From Setaria digitata (taxonomy: Eukaryota > Nematoda > Chromadorea > Rhabditida > Setariidae), in the NCBI GenBank assembly GCA_003640385.1, contig RCAB01000001.1, positions 62,001 through 126,000 on the forward strand: a stretch of 64,000 bases of DNA. The letters are read 5' to 3'. The position numbers and the translations under genes were made by a program. Below the pieces are notes generated by a model that saw nothing but the letters and a program-made list of their open reading frames with translations, was not told the origin of the DNA and ran no database searches. Positions 1 to 12,461 of the stretch are shown in pieces (the first letter of the stretch is position 1; the number at the start of each line of letters is the position of its first letter).

Positions 1-2925
1 AAGTATTTTGATCGCAGAATGGAAGAACTTGGTGCAACTCGTATTTACGACCTTGGTCTCGGTGATGATGATGGGAATCTGGAGGAAGATTTTATGAGGT
101 CTGTCGGTTCGTAAAGTTGCTTTCCATTATTCGCTTTCATCTTGTTGAATGTTGAATCTTTATTTGGAATTGGGAGGATCAGCAGTCCTAATATAGATCT
201 GCTCACTGTTCCCCTTCTCGATAGTTGTGCTGCATTGTATTTCTGCTTTTAATTTATGTTGTTTTATTATTCGCTTCTTATTTTTATTGATTTTTAAACC
301 GACTTTTATATTTTAAAATATTCATTTACACAATGCTTTCGAATGTTTTAATTTACCTTTTAAAAATCACGAACTTAGTCTTTAGATGGCGAGAAGGATT
401 CTGGTCAGTTGTAACGAACATCTATGGTTGGGAAATTGCTGAAACAGGTTCAGTACGACAATATCGTCTTGAAATTGTGAAAGATCCATCTATTAAACTG
501 TTCACTGGAGAGTATGGTCGTCTGGGTTCATTTGAAAAACAGCGACCGTAAGTTTCATACTGCTTTTAAGGTTGTATGTGTTTATCAAAGACCAAGGTTA
601 TCAGATCCATTTAATAATTTCCTTTTGCTCATAATATAGTGATTTTGAGGCCTTTTAACCAAAAGAATCCTTTTGTGGCGACTGTCAGTGTTAATCGTGA
701 GCTACATGGTCCAGAAAGTGATAGAAGCTGTCGTCACATCGAATTTATCATTAATGGATCAAGAATGAGGTACTCGTTAAAGGAAATTATAATTTATCCT
801 TAATTTTTCAAAATTGCGTGGTCTTCGATCGAAATATCCTGAAATGCTTTTAGATATGAAGCGGGTGATCACTTAGGCGTGTTTCCTACAAATGATCCAG
901 CACGAGTAGAGGAATTGGGACGATTGCTTAGTGCTGATATGGATCTACGGTTTAGCTTGATTAATCTTGATGGTATGTGTTGCTTCCATTATTTATTAAG
1001 TGTCAATGCATTCGAAGATAAGAAATTTCTGGACATTCTTCAGAAATTTGCTTTAAATGTGATGCTACTTTTAGAGGAAAACCTAAAGAAGAACCCATTC
1101 CCATGTCCATGTACAGTAAGGACCGCGTTCACTCATTATGTTGATATTTGTGCACCAGTTAAGTCGAATGTTTTGAAGGCCTTAGCATCTTTTACAAGTG
1201 CTGAGAACGAGAAAAAACATCTTTTGTTGTTAAGTACAGCGAGTGAGGAGGGTTTGGTAAGTTTTTAAAATGTGCATTAATTTTTTCCAACCATATTGCT
1301 ATTTTTCCCCATACGCAGAACTATCTTTGTAAGAATCAGAATTCACTATTTTGTAGAAGGAATATGGAAATTATATCCAAAAGGAACGTCGCTCAATTAT
1401 TGACATTCTTCGTGCATTTCCGACATGTAACCCTCCTGTTGATTATCTTTTGGAATTGTTACCTCGTCTTCAGGTGCTTGCAGTTTCATTTTATCTTTCG
1501 CTTCACAATGGTCGTTCTACTTGAAGTTACTAGCACTCATTTTTTGTATAAATATATTCTTAAATCTTTGGTTTCAGCTTGTCCTTTTTGATAATGACTT
1601 TAATTGACTAGTTATATAATATTTGTATGTTGCAGCCACGTTATTACAGCATATCATCATCACCCAAATATAATCATGACTCATTGGCTATAACAGTTGT
1701 TGTAACGAGATATATGATCGGTGACCGATTAATCAAAGGAGTTTGCACCAATTATCTGTTCCAAAAAGTTATATTTTTTACTTTTCCGAAAGTTGTACGG
1801 ATAACTGCATCTCTTTTTACTTTATTGAAAACAAGCTTTGAAAAAATTTCCTAGATTTTTCTTTGTTGTTCTTTGTGTTGGTATTTAATATTGTCCATCC
1901 CTGTCTTGATCTCATATCATTGGATTTTTTCATTTCCGCCATTTTTTCCAGAGTCCTCAAGATTTTCTATTTTAACAGCCTTTATTGAAGGGTGAAGGCT
2001 CCAAGGTACCGATATTTGTTAGAAAATCAACAATGAGACTTCCACATCGATTGAAAACACCAGTTATCATGATAGGTCCTGGAACGGGTTTTGCTCCATT
2101 CCGAGGTTTCCTTCAGGAACGGAGTTTGCAGAAGGACCAAGGTAAAGATTAAAGATGAGTAAGGAGTGTTAATTCCTCAAGTTGGGTTTCTGTTTTGGCG
2201 TTTCTGTATTGCTGAGAATGCGTTGTTTAACGTTGTAGAAACTTGTTCATGTACTCCAAGCAAGCTAAAATGCTGATGGCAGATACGGAGATTGGAAAGT
2301 TATTTTTCAAAGCGAAATTTTTTAGGACAGGATATTGGACCAATGGCATTATATTATGGATGTCGTCATCCAGAACATGATTATATTTATGGAGAAGAAC
2401 TGAAGAAATTCGTCGAAGATGGTGTACTTTCAGAATTACACATTGCATTTTCTAGAGTTACTGCAAAGAAAGTAAGCCCTTTATATCTTATTTCGATTCC
2501 TGAATATGAACAACCTTCTAAAGTGCTCTTTTCAAAAAATGAAAAAAAAAAAATAATTATGACTAAATCTTTACTAACTAAATGGTTCATTAGATTTATG
2601 TACAAGATGAAATTTGGAAAAATCGCGAAGCAGTATGGAGGGCTGTTGAAGACGGTGCAAATATTTGTGTGTGTGGGTATGCTTTACTTTATTTCCTTCT
2701 CTTCTTTGACCAAAACTTTCTACTCCTGGAAACTTCAATCTAATATATTTGTCTATACATATACTCTTTGGCTATTTCAGTGATGCACGCAATATGGCAC
2801 ATGATGTGCAAAATACGTTTCTAAAAATATTTATGGAAATTGGTGGAAAAACTGAAATCGAGGCACAAAAATTTCAAAAAGATTTGGAACGGAAACGATG
2901 CTTTCAAACAGATGTCTGGTCTTAA
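1..2925 (+). CDS. emb-8: NADPH-cytochrome P450 reductase, 3' part (5' end outside window)
   Basis: This diflavin enzyme passes electrons from NADPH through FAD and FMN to microsomal P450s on the ER membrane. The window opens in the FMN domain ([20 protein letters not shown]), then gives the connecting and FAD domain ([23 protein letters not shown], the FAD-binding RxYS motif, near 1636-1668) and the NADPH domain ([18 protein letters not shown] near 2068-2124; [17 protein letters not shown] near 2350-2402). The protein ends in ...CFQTDVWS with the stop at 2923-2925; a penultimate Trp near the C-terminus is typical of the family, where it stacks on the flavin. About ten exons are visible, with introns mostly of 50-300 nt. 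The transmembrane anchor and most of the FMN domain lie left of the window. The symbol is assigned by family (emb-8 is the C. elegans POR gene). The next gene on this strand starts 1.1 kb downstream. Confidence 0.93.
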
Positions 2926-4020
2926 TAGGCGCTTAGAGTTACATTTTATAAAGCTTCGACATCCAGTTTGTGTCTCCGTATTCGACCATTCTTAATCTCC
3001 CTTTATGTACTGTTATAAAGAAATTTTATTGCGGAGGTGTGGATCATCGGTTTCAAAGTAATAGATGGCAAGGAAATGATTATTACAAGAGCGAAGTTGT
3101 CTGCTCCAGCTGAGTGAAAAAGTCAGTTGTGATCAAAGACTGTGAGAGACTTTCAGCAACAGTATTGAAGTGTTTGGAGTCGTACCATAGTTGAGAAGAC
3201 CTCATTAATGGGTGTTGCGATGAAATTAAAAAGGGAACTCACCTGCAGCGTGCTTCGCAAAGTACAGGCGAGATTGTTTCGCACTTCGCACTCTCCACTG
3301 TGTTGTTGCACCCCTCGGGTGCCCTTGCAAAGCATAACTTACTGTACAGTACGAAAATCGTTTCCAAAGCTGCAGCTAAAATTGAACACTCTGATAAACG
3401 TTCACTCTTGAGTCTCAAGCATTTCATCTAGCTGTTGATTTCTTATTTTGTTGATATCTGTTAAAGTATTAAAGTCACAACTGTCCCCGTCATACTTCGC
3501 AGGAATGTGTGGCCGTAGAATGCTCTAGCATTTCCAATCCGAGGGCACGCCTCCATTAGTTTGACTGCTTAGAGTCCCAGCGTTGCCTATCCAGCCAAGC
3601 TCGGTATAGGTTATCACATATTTGATCTCCCAGCTCAAGTGTGTAAAAGAATGCCACGCTTTCCATGGAGTAGGCTCTGCTTTTGCTGATCACATCCTTG
3701 GCTAGTATTTCTCACTCTGGTCTTTTAATTTGGAAACAGGTCTCATGTGTAGAGGACTCAGTGATACTGCAATGTGAAAATGCATTGGTTTTCTTGAGAG
3801 TTTCATTCGATCCTTATGTTTCAATTTTGTTTTCAGTGCGGTAACGAGAGATGAGCGAATTGTTAGCTTATTGAGTTATCTTCAGGTTTTAAACCGGTAT
3901 ATTCTAAACCGGAAATAACTAAGCGGGTTCGGGGACTCGAGTCAGTTTTACTCTCGGGAACTTACGGCTAGCCTTTTCCGCCCATCCCTTACTGTTATAC
4001 GCATCGGAAAACTGAAAAGG
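2926..4020. other. Intergenic stretch between POR and RIOK3 genes
   Basis: No convincing gene is seen. Short open frames on both strands (for example 3208-3411) have no recognisable domain and overlap each other. Part of it (about 3480-3730) is less AT-rich than the flanks and has a 45-codon open frame on the minus strand, but nothing I can name. The 3' UTR of the reductase and the promoter of the kinase gene must lie here. Confidence 0.5.
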
Positions 4021-7000
4021 ATGTCATCCGGTCTGAAGGTGACAGGATCGGTGTGGTGCAGGAAGGAGAGTGATGTGGAACCGGTGATATCGTTTGCTGA
4101 AATAATGAGCGAAGAATTAGCGGAACAACTTGAGGTTTAGTTTTTCGTTCAGTTTTTTACGTCTTCTTAAGGCTACTCAGTTGCCCCTTAATACTTTTAT
4201 TTGCAAAAAATCTTTCCCTCAGTACGTTTTAATGAAAGTATAATGATATTTCTCGCTGTTTTTATTTAATGACTATATTAATTACTTCTGGATATGTCTG
4301 CTGAATCCTTGCACTGGATTTTGGTATTACTTTAATATCGATACTAACTAAGTGTTGTGTGTGTAGTTTGATTTTTATTCCGGCAATATTGCTGTTCACA
4401 TTTTTAATAAAATCTGTTAATTGCGGTACTCTACTCTGTAGACAGTACTATGCTTTTTTTTTCACTGGAATTAGGGAGAAAATAGGATTTTAGATGTAAA
4501 ACAAGCCGGTGTTTATAGTACTTTTTTTCTGGAAAGTAAAAGAAAGCCACTTCCAAGAAAAATCCTGTTTCATGCATGGAATAAATAATTTCACTACTAA
4601 CTTTATTTACAAAAAACATTATACTAATTGTAATTCTGTAATTCTTTTACAGAATTTCATTTCCTTTAGGAAGAAGATGCAAATAGTCTCGATCCTTCCA
4701 TAGCGCAGTATGGTTTAAGTCCCAGTGAACTTGCGCAATGTAAGGACGACCTCGAATTAGCAAGGAAGCTGCAGGAAGAATTTGATCGTGAATATGAAAG
4801 GAGTTTGAAGTCAGCGAAAGGAAAGGAAGTTGGGACAAAGAGTCAGTTCTTCAAAAGTATTGTACAGTTAAGGATTTCTGGTGGTAGTAGGTTTTTTTTT
4901 TTTTTTTTTTTTTTGAAATATTTGGTATTGCAGTTGAGTTCGGTTTCGAGCGTTACCATCCTTCCTACGATAGCGATTATGACTTGGAAGACGAATTTAG
5001 CGATGACGATGAGGATTTGCGAGCAATTGCTACTGATTTCTTTTACTGTATGATGGTTCATAATTATTTCTGTGATACAGTTCAGATTAGAATGGAGTAT
5101 ACTTCATGTAGCTCTCTGTATAAATGAGTTCCCTAGAGAAAAATACTATTAGTTACTTAACTGAGTAAGTGATCGAGGAGGGAAAGATCTTAACTTTTAT
5201 ATTTTCGAACAAGAATTCTGAAAGTAACAAACTTTAGCAAGACCAAAAGACGAGTTTCCATCGAGTGGCTATATGCGGGATGCTTCAGGACATTTAATTA
5301 CAAAACATGATAAAGAAATCGCTGAAAAGCGTAATTCTGAAAAAATGATGCACGTTAGTTTTTGTTAAATTAAATTTCGCTCTAAAATCTGCTTCTCATA
5401 GGACTATTCTATCCATATTTGTGTAGTTACTGAAATATTCACTCTGATGCTTGTTTGATATTGTTTGATATTGCTTCTTTCTTCCTTTATAGCTTCCTAT
5501 TGATCTTCCGACTGGTGATGTTGTTGGTGAGAAGCTGAGCAATCGAGTTTATAATAAACTTCTTAACTTCAGCAAAGCCGATCAAAGAAGAAATGTTCGT
5601 GTGAAAGTAAGTGGAGTTCTGTTCAAAATAGCTATTTGTGGATTCCTGACAAGTGAGTTTTTTTTGTAAATTTACACTTCGTTTCAATACATTTTTTCAG
5701 GATAAGGATGAAAAAGCAACAAATGAAGTGAGCGTGGACAAGATTACTCGCTTAATAATTTATAGATTTATCAATTCTGGGCTTTTCGACGTGATCGAAA
5801 ATGTTATTGCAACCGGCAAGGTAAGTTATGAAGGGCTTGGAATAATGTAGAGGTGATAGTCTCACTAAATTATACAAATATGGAATCCTCAAAATTTTTA
5901 CATATTTTGTCCATTGCAAGTAAGGACATGAAAAGCATTTTTCGAATTTTTATTATATTATTATTGGAATATTTAATTAAAAATCGTTTGAAGGAATCAG
6001 TGGTTTTGCATGCAACAGCGCATCCCGATGGAGTTCGATGTTTAAAAGAAAGACATTGTGCACTGAAAGTTTACAAAATGACGTTATCGGAGTTCAAGAA
6101 TAGATCGGAATATGTCCAAGATGATTATCGTTTCAAAAATCCACGACGAGTTTTACGAATTTGGGCGGAGAAAGAGTACACAAATTTGAATCGGGGAGTT
6201 TCATGCGTTTTTTCTCCAGTTGTGAAACTAGGCCAGTTAAACCCAACAAATTATATCCAAGAATAATGCCCTGCAAAAATGGTTAAAATTTGTACTGTCT
6301 CACTCTTCCCTATAAAAAAAACACAGCATAAGCTTGTAGATCGAATAGTTTGTGCATAATTTAAGAAGTGTGGGAATGAGCTAACTTTTTCTTTCTAGAA
6401 AATGAAGTTCTTTCGGAAGTGATACACTACTATTGCTTCCTTCTTGATGCATTTTCAATCTAAAAATGGTTGTTGATTCTTTATTACCGTAATATAAGAG
6501 GGACGGGATAGTTACGGAAGATGACATGGACATTGTTGGAGAGACAACCGGTTTTGATGACGATAGAAGTGTGCATATCGAACACATCCATTTGAATCCA
6601 AAGTTTTGGTTTGTGGTGCACTATTCGGTTATAACGGGTGTTGTAAAGTACTTCTCATTTAAAGTGGCAGTTGTTTTAAGTTTTGCTTATCCCAATTTTT
6701 GTTTGAATCAAAGTCAAATAGTTTCTGAAAATATTGCTTTTTAAGGATGGTGCGAGGAGGTGTAAAGTGTCCCAAACCTCTTCGTCTCAGAAAACATATT
6801 ATGATTATGACATTCATTGGTTCGAATGGTATTGCAGCTCGCAAACTTAAGGATATTGAATGGAGTGATCAAAAAAGTATTTATGAAACATTTTTGCAAG
6901 TGAAAGCGGTTTGTCTCAATCGATTTTTTCTCGGTTTGTAGTTAAGTTAAGTTGAGAACAAATTGTTCAGGAATAAGAATAATTTCTTCAGGAATAATTT

Positions 7001-8002
7001 CTTTCTCAGAAATATGCGTTGCACCTTCGTATATGATTATCGATGTAATATTCAGATGAGCAAAGAAAGATGGAGAAAGATCTATAAGGATCTGTAAACA
7101 GTTTTTTAGGCAGTGCTCAAAATGTTTACGGCTTGCAACCTTGTACATGGTGATCTCAGCGAGTTTAATATTCTTTATCATGAAAATGATGTTTACATCA
7201 TTGATGTTTCACAGGTCAGTTATGGATTAGATTGTGCAGTGAATAAAGTGGAGTAACTGAAATCTTGATTGAGTTTTTGCTGTGAAATTTCAGATGAAAA
7301 TCTTTGAGATATATTCTGGCACTTTTCTCAGATAGAAAATAGCCAGCGGCTGATAATGGTAATAATCCATTACATGTATATCTCAGCCACTTCGGTATCA
7401 AAACAAACTTTCTCGGATCACAATAATGTTTTAGGGAAAGGAGAGCCTGTAAGAGAAATAAAATAGAAAGAGACTGTTATTACTTAGTTTCAGAAATTTG
7501 TTACAGGCAATGGATATCTCACATCCTCGAGCGTTGTTTTTCTTGTTGCGCGATATCGAAAATATTTTGGGATTTTTCTCAAAATTAGGTGCTGAGGATT
7601 TACCAACGGCAGCTGAGCTATTCAACGAAATTACCCGTCTTAATATGGATCCTGAAAAAAATCTCGCGGTTCAGGTTAAATTTAATTCGCTAAATTTCAT
7701 ACGGAAAATAGGTACCCAAAAAGACTACTTCTTTATGGTAATTTTATGTTGACCCCTCATCTTCGCAATAATTAATCAGCGGTTTTAGTGGAATATTAGA
7801 TAGGGAAATCCTATGACTTTCTTATAATGCTGGATGATACTTTGGAAATAATAATTTCTATTTTTAGGTTGAAAGTTTTGAAAAAGATAATCGCAGTGCT
7901 CAGTTACGCTGCGACAAGGCTAATCCAGCCGATATGGAGTTGCGTTTATATGATGCTGAAGTTGCAGAAACACAGCATGACCTGGCAGAACCGTATAACT
8001 AA
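4021..8002 (+). CDS. riok-3: RIO-type atypical protein kinase, RIOK3 family
   Basis: RIO kinases act in ribosome (small subunit) maturation; RIOK3 is the metazoan member with an N-terminal extension. The start at 4021 is chosen because the first exon ends in [15 protein letters not shown], which matches the conserved RIOK3 N-terminal motif (ADVMSEQLAKEL-like). Later exons give [14 protein letters not shown], an acidic [17 protein letters not shown] patch, then the kinase: [13 protein letters not shown] (RIO glycine loop, about 5805 and 5992), CALKVYKM with the ATP-binding Lys (6060), EFKNR and [28 protein letters not shown] (6765-6827), [14 protein letters not shown] (catalytic loop Asp, 7140-7180), [15 protein letters not shown] (metal-binding Asp), [17 protein letters not shown]. 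The stop is at 8000-8002. One exon junction (6195 to 6745) does not keep frame with canonical sites; see findings. About ten exons. Confidence 0.9.
4893..4914. repeat. Poly-T tract before a RIOK3 exon
   Basis: A run of about 22 T in the intron of the RIOK3 gene, upstream of the exon encoding the acidic [11 protein letters not shown] segment. It is one of many T tracts typical of introns in this window. Confidence 0.9.
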
Positions 8003-9863
8003 ACTTGGCATCTTTTATGTTTACTTATAGCGTTTGTTCTGTTAAAGTTATATTTTTGGATCAGGGAAAAAAGTTTCAACGAGGTGTCATCCCAATGCAA
8101 TATTTTGTTATAATGCATTGAATACCTCACCTCAATTAGTACATATTAGTAGTTTTGCTTTCGACATATTGATATGCAGTCAATTCTGTTTGGAATTTTG
8201 CTTTAAATTCATATGCACCCTCTGGAAGATGGATCTGATGCGGACTTCCTGTGCTAGTATTTTAAATGATGTAGAGAGACAAGCAATAAAATTTCTATCC
8301 TGCAGCCTTGGATTTTTTCTTATCATGAAGGAAATTTTTTGGAGCATCATTTTTCGATTCATCCTTATGGTTGTTGTCCATAATTGAACAAACAAAACTA
8401 CTAGTCAAGCTTCGTCTAATTTCTTTTTTTTTTCCCCAAATTTTCACCATTCGCATTCTGGGTTTGAATTTATACATGGCTGCATTTAACACTGTTATAT
8501 AATTAGTGAACGAGAACTTGATTTTATCTAATGTGCTGATCAATGTGATATTTTGTTCTGCTTCATTCTTTTATGCTGAAATGAAGGGAAAAGTACAGCA
8601 GTGGCGAGTTATATATATATATATATATATATATATAATGCATTTCTTTTTCGTATAGCACAATATAATGCCCGAACATCAACTTCGGCGGGAAAAATCA
8701 GTTCGTAAAACAGTGTGATTTCAAGTCTTTAGAAAATCCAGGCCGCACTTCTCGGTTCAGTTGGGAACTGCTACTATTGCGGTGATTATCAGCACCAAAC
8801 ATTGTATCTGCTCACCTCAAAAATGGAATATTAAAAAGGTGGAGGCTTTCAAGGTGCTTTCTTCACAGTAACAGAGCGTGACGTTCTAATCTGATTTAAG
8901 ATGCAACTGAAACTGAGTATCTTCATTAAAAGAACAGGACGAAACATTCATTATACAACGGTTATGAACTATGGAAAAGGCGATCAATTATCAGAAGAGA
9001 AAGAATAGCAGACAGTAGGGCGTGTGAAATCCATATCAGAGAAAAATAAGGAAGCAGGAGAACATAACATTTCAAAAATTAAAAAGATCCCAAACATTCC
9101 AGAAAAATCTCCATGATAGATAAATGTTTTTGAAAAATGCAGTTCGATGGCTACAATAACAACAGTAACAACATGGATAGGGGAAACTATACCTGCTATG
9201 ATGCCTCACAAATTTTTTGGTAGTTTCATAAATCACAAAACATGCCAACCGGCAACAAACAAATCCGAACAAAGGAGAATTTTGAAATTAGATAAATAAA
9301 AGTACCATCCACCGTAGAACTGCTGTAATTTTTTCCCTCAAATAATTCCATTTCGGATTTGAGAAAAAGTCGAAACAGTAGCATAGGAGAGAAATAAGAT
9401 TTAGAATAGTAAAAAGACACCTTTGTCGCCTGATTTTATACCAAAGAATACATGGCGAGGCACTTTTGAAAAACTTGAGAAGATCCTGCTAACGGACACT
9501 TTAGTTAAGACCAAAATTCCCCGGAACCACAAAGTATTTCCATCCCAGACATTGATAGGCATCGGTCGAATTGAGGTGCTTTTTCACAAGTGACCCTACG
9601 TTGCACTCATTAATAAAGGTTTAAAAATTTAACAGCTACACGATTCATACTTGCAAAATATAGCAAAATTTTAAACTATGTAAGAATACAAATCAACAGC
9701 AGTGACTAAAATTTGGACAAATCGATCATTTTAGCAAAATAAAAATAATAAACATAAAGCAACAAACACATGCTAACGGACGATTTAGATTACCCGTAAT
9801 GGTAAATAGACTTCACTGGGTTTGAGCGGCTCCACAAACAGTCTGCACAATTAACGAACAACT
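8003..9863. other. Intergenic, convergent 3' ends of RIOK3 and repeat-protein gene B
   Basis: RIOK3 (+) ends at 8002 and the next gene (-) ends at 9864, so this 1.9 kb holds two 3' UTRs and spacer. It contains a TA microsatellite at 8610-8637. Scattered short open frames (for example 8118-8387) show no domain and are interrupted in related frames. Nothing else was recognised. Confidence 0.5.
8610..8637. repeat. (TA)n microsatellite
   Basis: Uninterrupted alternating T and A over about 27 bases, directly visible between the 3' ends of two convergent genes. Confidence 0.95.
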
Positions 9864-12414
9864 TCAACTTTGTACTGCCCATCCGTGATCCATCTGACTA
9901 TCGTAGCGAATGTACGAATCATACAGAATTTGCTCACCATTGCCTTCACGATTCGCTTCCTGCAAAAATAAACATTTCACTCAGGAAAAAAAAAAGAGGA
10001 ATAGTGCATTAGTAATTATACAGATGGAAAAAATAAACATAACAAATCAGAATTATTGTGAAAATTGCTGATAATCTAAAGCGAAGAATTTTCGCCTCAA
10101 CACTTCCATCGTCTTTTCTAATTGGCATTTACAAGCTTCCAAGCCTTTCTCCGCTCCTAATTCTTTCAGTTCTATTTAAAATTTTTATGGAAGACAAACA
10201 ATGAAGTCAGAAATGTAGCTAAACATTTAAAAATTCACTAGCTCAAACCACTCAAATTTGATGCCGTAGAGAATTACATTTGATACTCAATAGACTTAAA
10301 CCATAAAAGTTTATCAAAATTTAGAACAGCATTGTTAACTTGTTTAAATCGCTTACAAACTACTAGAATCCTATCCGGTGCATAATATAACTTGGCCGTT
10401 ACTAGAATTCTATCTAATTTACCAGCAGTTATGCACCTATCTACAACTTGTACATCGATTCCATAGCACTTTAATTAATTCCATGAAACCAAACAGTGAT
10501 TAAAAAAATAGTTCCCAACAGATAAAAGGCTACTTTACCTGCTCACGAGTCTCCTGGTGAATTTCATTTTGTTGTTGTTGCTGTTGTTGTTGTTGCTGTT
10601 GCTGTTCCTGTTGCTGTCGCTCACGTTCCAGTAATTCCTGTTCTTCTTTTTGTCTTTTTCTGTAAAATAGTTTACGGAAAGAGTAAACCACCGAAAAATA
10701 TTGAAAAGTTTAGTTCAACCATTTTGCAGAGAGTACGGTAACAACGAACCTTTGACGCCTTTGTGCATCCCTCATTGCATTGTATTGCCGTCGTTCTTCA
10801 CTGCTCATTCTATGATATTTCAATCGAGCTGCCTCTGCTCGTTTTGCACGACGCCGTTGTGCTTCTGCTACCTAAACGTCAAGATATCACCATTTCCAAA
10901 TTCCACTTTGAGTATCGAGAACATACAAACTTCGAAGTAATAAGCATACTTGTATCATCAAATCCGCATCCAAAGTAGTACCAGACATTTGAGCTCTTTC
11001 TGCCATTCGACACAATTCATCATCTCTCATACGGGCTGTCCTCAAAGCTTTAGCACGACGAGCATTGAAGTTGCGCCGTTCTTCAGCAGACATATTGTGA
11101 TAACGCAACCTAAATACCTCCAAGCAATTAAGCTAAGGTAAAATCAAGTTATCATACTATACGACGACAACTTGGATTACCTTGCTCTTTCCGCTCGCTT
11201 AGCCCTTTGCATTTCTAATTTTTGCTCGGGAGAAATTCCTGCTGTTGGACCAACTGATGCTGCGGTCGCAACCGCCAAAATATCTCGCCTACTTGGCGCC
11301 GTATTTATATGACGAGGAGCAGTTACTCGGTAAGGAGGCTTTATTTCAGTATCGCTTATCATTGGTGTTGCTGTTATTGTAACCTATAAGTAAATAAATA
11401 TTATGATATCGAAAATTTTAGTGATAAATCAAGTGAATAAATAGCTCAAAATATTCGAAAAAATAGAAATGAAACTAAAGCTAGTAAAATTCTATTAAAT
11501 TTACTTGTCCTGGTGGTAGGATCACACTGCCTTGTTGCTGCTGAATAGCAGCAGCAGCAGCAGCATACATTGGAGGACGACCACGTGAACGTCCATGTCC
11601 ACTCATACTCGAAAGGACAGCTCCTGTTGCCTGATTCAGGTCAGTGACAATTATCTAAAAAGTCCACTGATGAAGGAAAACTACATGCTAGTTAATCCTA
11701 AAGAAAGTTTTCGAAATTGACACATAAAAATTCAACTTGAAATTCTCACCTGATGTTGCATCGGCTGTTGAGGCTCTTGCAAAGTTACTATGATATGTTG
11801 TGGTTGTGTCTGTTGCTGTATGTGTTGCTGTGAACCTTGCTGCTGGTGTCCTTGAAGCTGTCCATGAGCATCAACTTGGTTTTCACGTGCAGCGTGTTCT
11901 GCATCATCTGCACCACTGCTTTCCTGAACATTGTGTAACTCAGCCAATTGCGGAATCACTTGTTGTTGAGCCATGGCAACCTAAAACTTGAAATTTTTGA
12001 AAAAAGCACCAATCAGAAGCATGTGCTGCCAATAACTATTTCGTTAACACGCAAAAACCACCCCAAATCCTTTATTTTTACATCATATAGGAATATCGGA
12101 TACAAAGACAGCTGCTTCATCCTGCTTTTAAAATACTGAAGTTACAAATAACAATTCCTTACATCTCTATTGTAAGGAGATAAAGATTAAACGCTTCATC
12201 TGGTTACTCTCGCAAGCGAATTGCAATGTACTAATAATCCTTTAAGGTTATGAATAATGACTAAACATACTTGCATTCGCTTAGTATACTTTGAGACATT
12301 TCTTGCTTGTAATTTTTATTTTTTATTTTTTGCAAATTTCCCCTCGTCCTAACTATTGCTTGAATCAAATCTACTATTTTCAATGATTTAAAATCAATGT
12401 TATATATATAACAT

Positions 12415-12461
<47 letters not shown>

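Noticed and set aside
6526..6744. Plus frame [15 protein letters not shown] considered as an extra RIOK3 exon
   Set aside because: No RIOK3 homology at this position of the kinase domain, and inserting it would interrupt the conserved [13 protein letters not shown] run; it lies in the intron.
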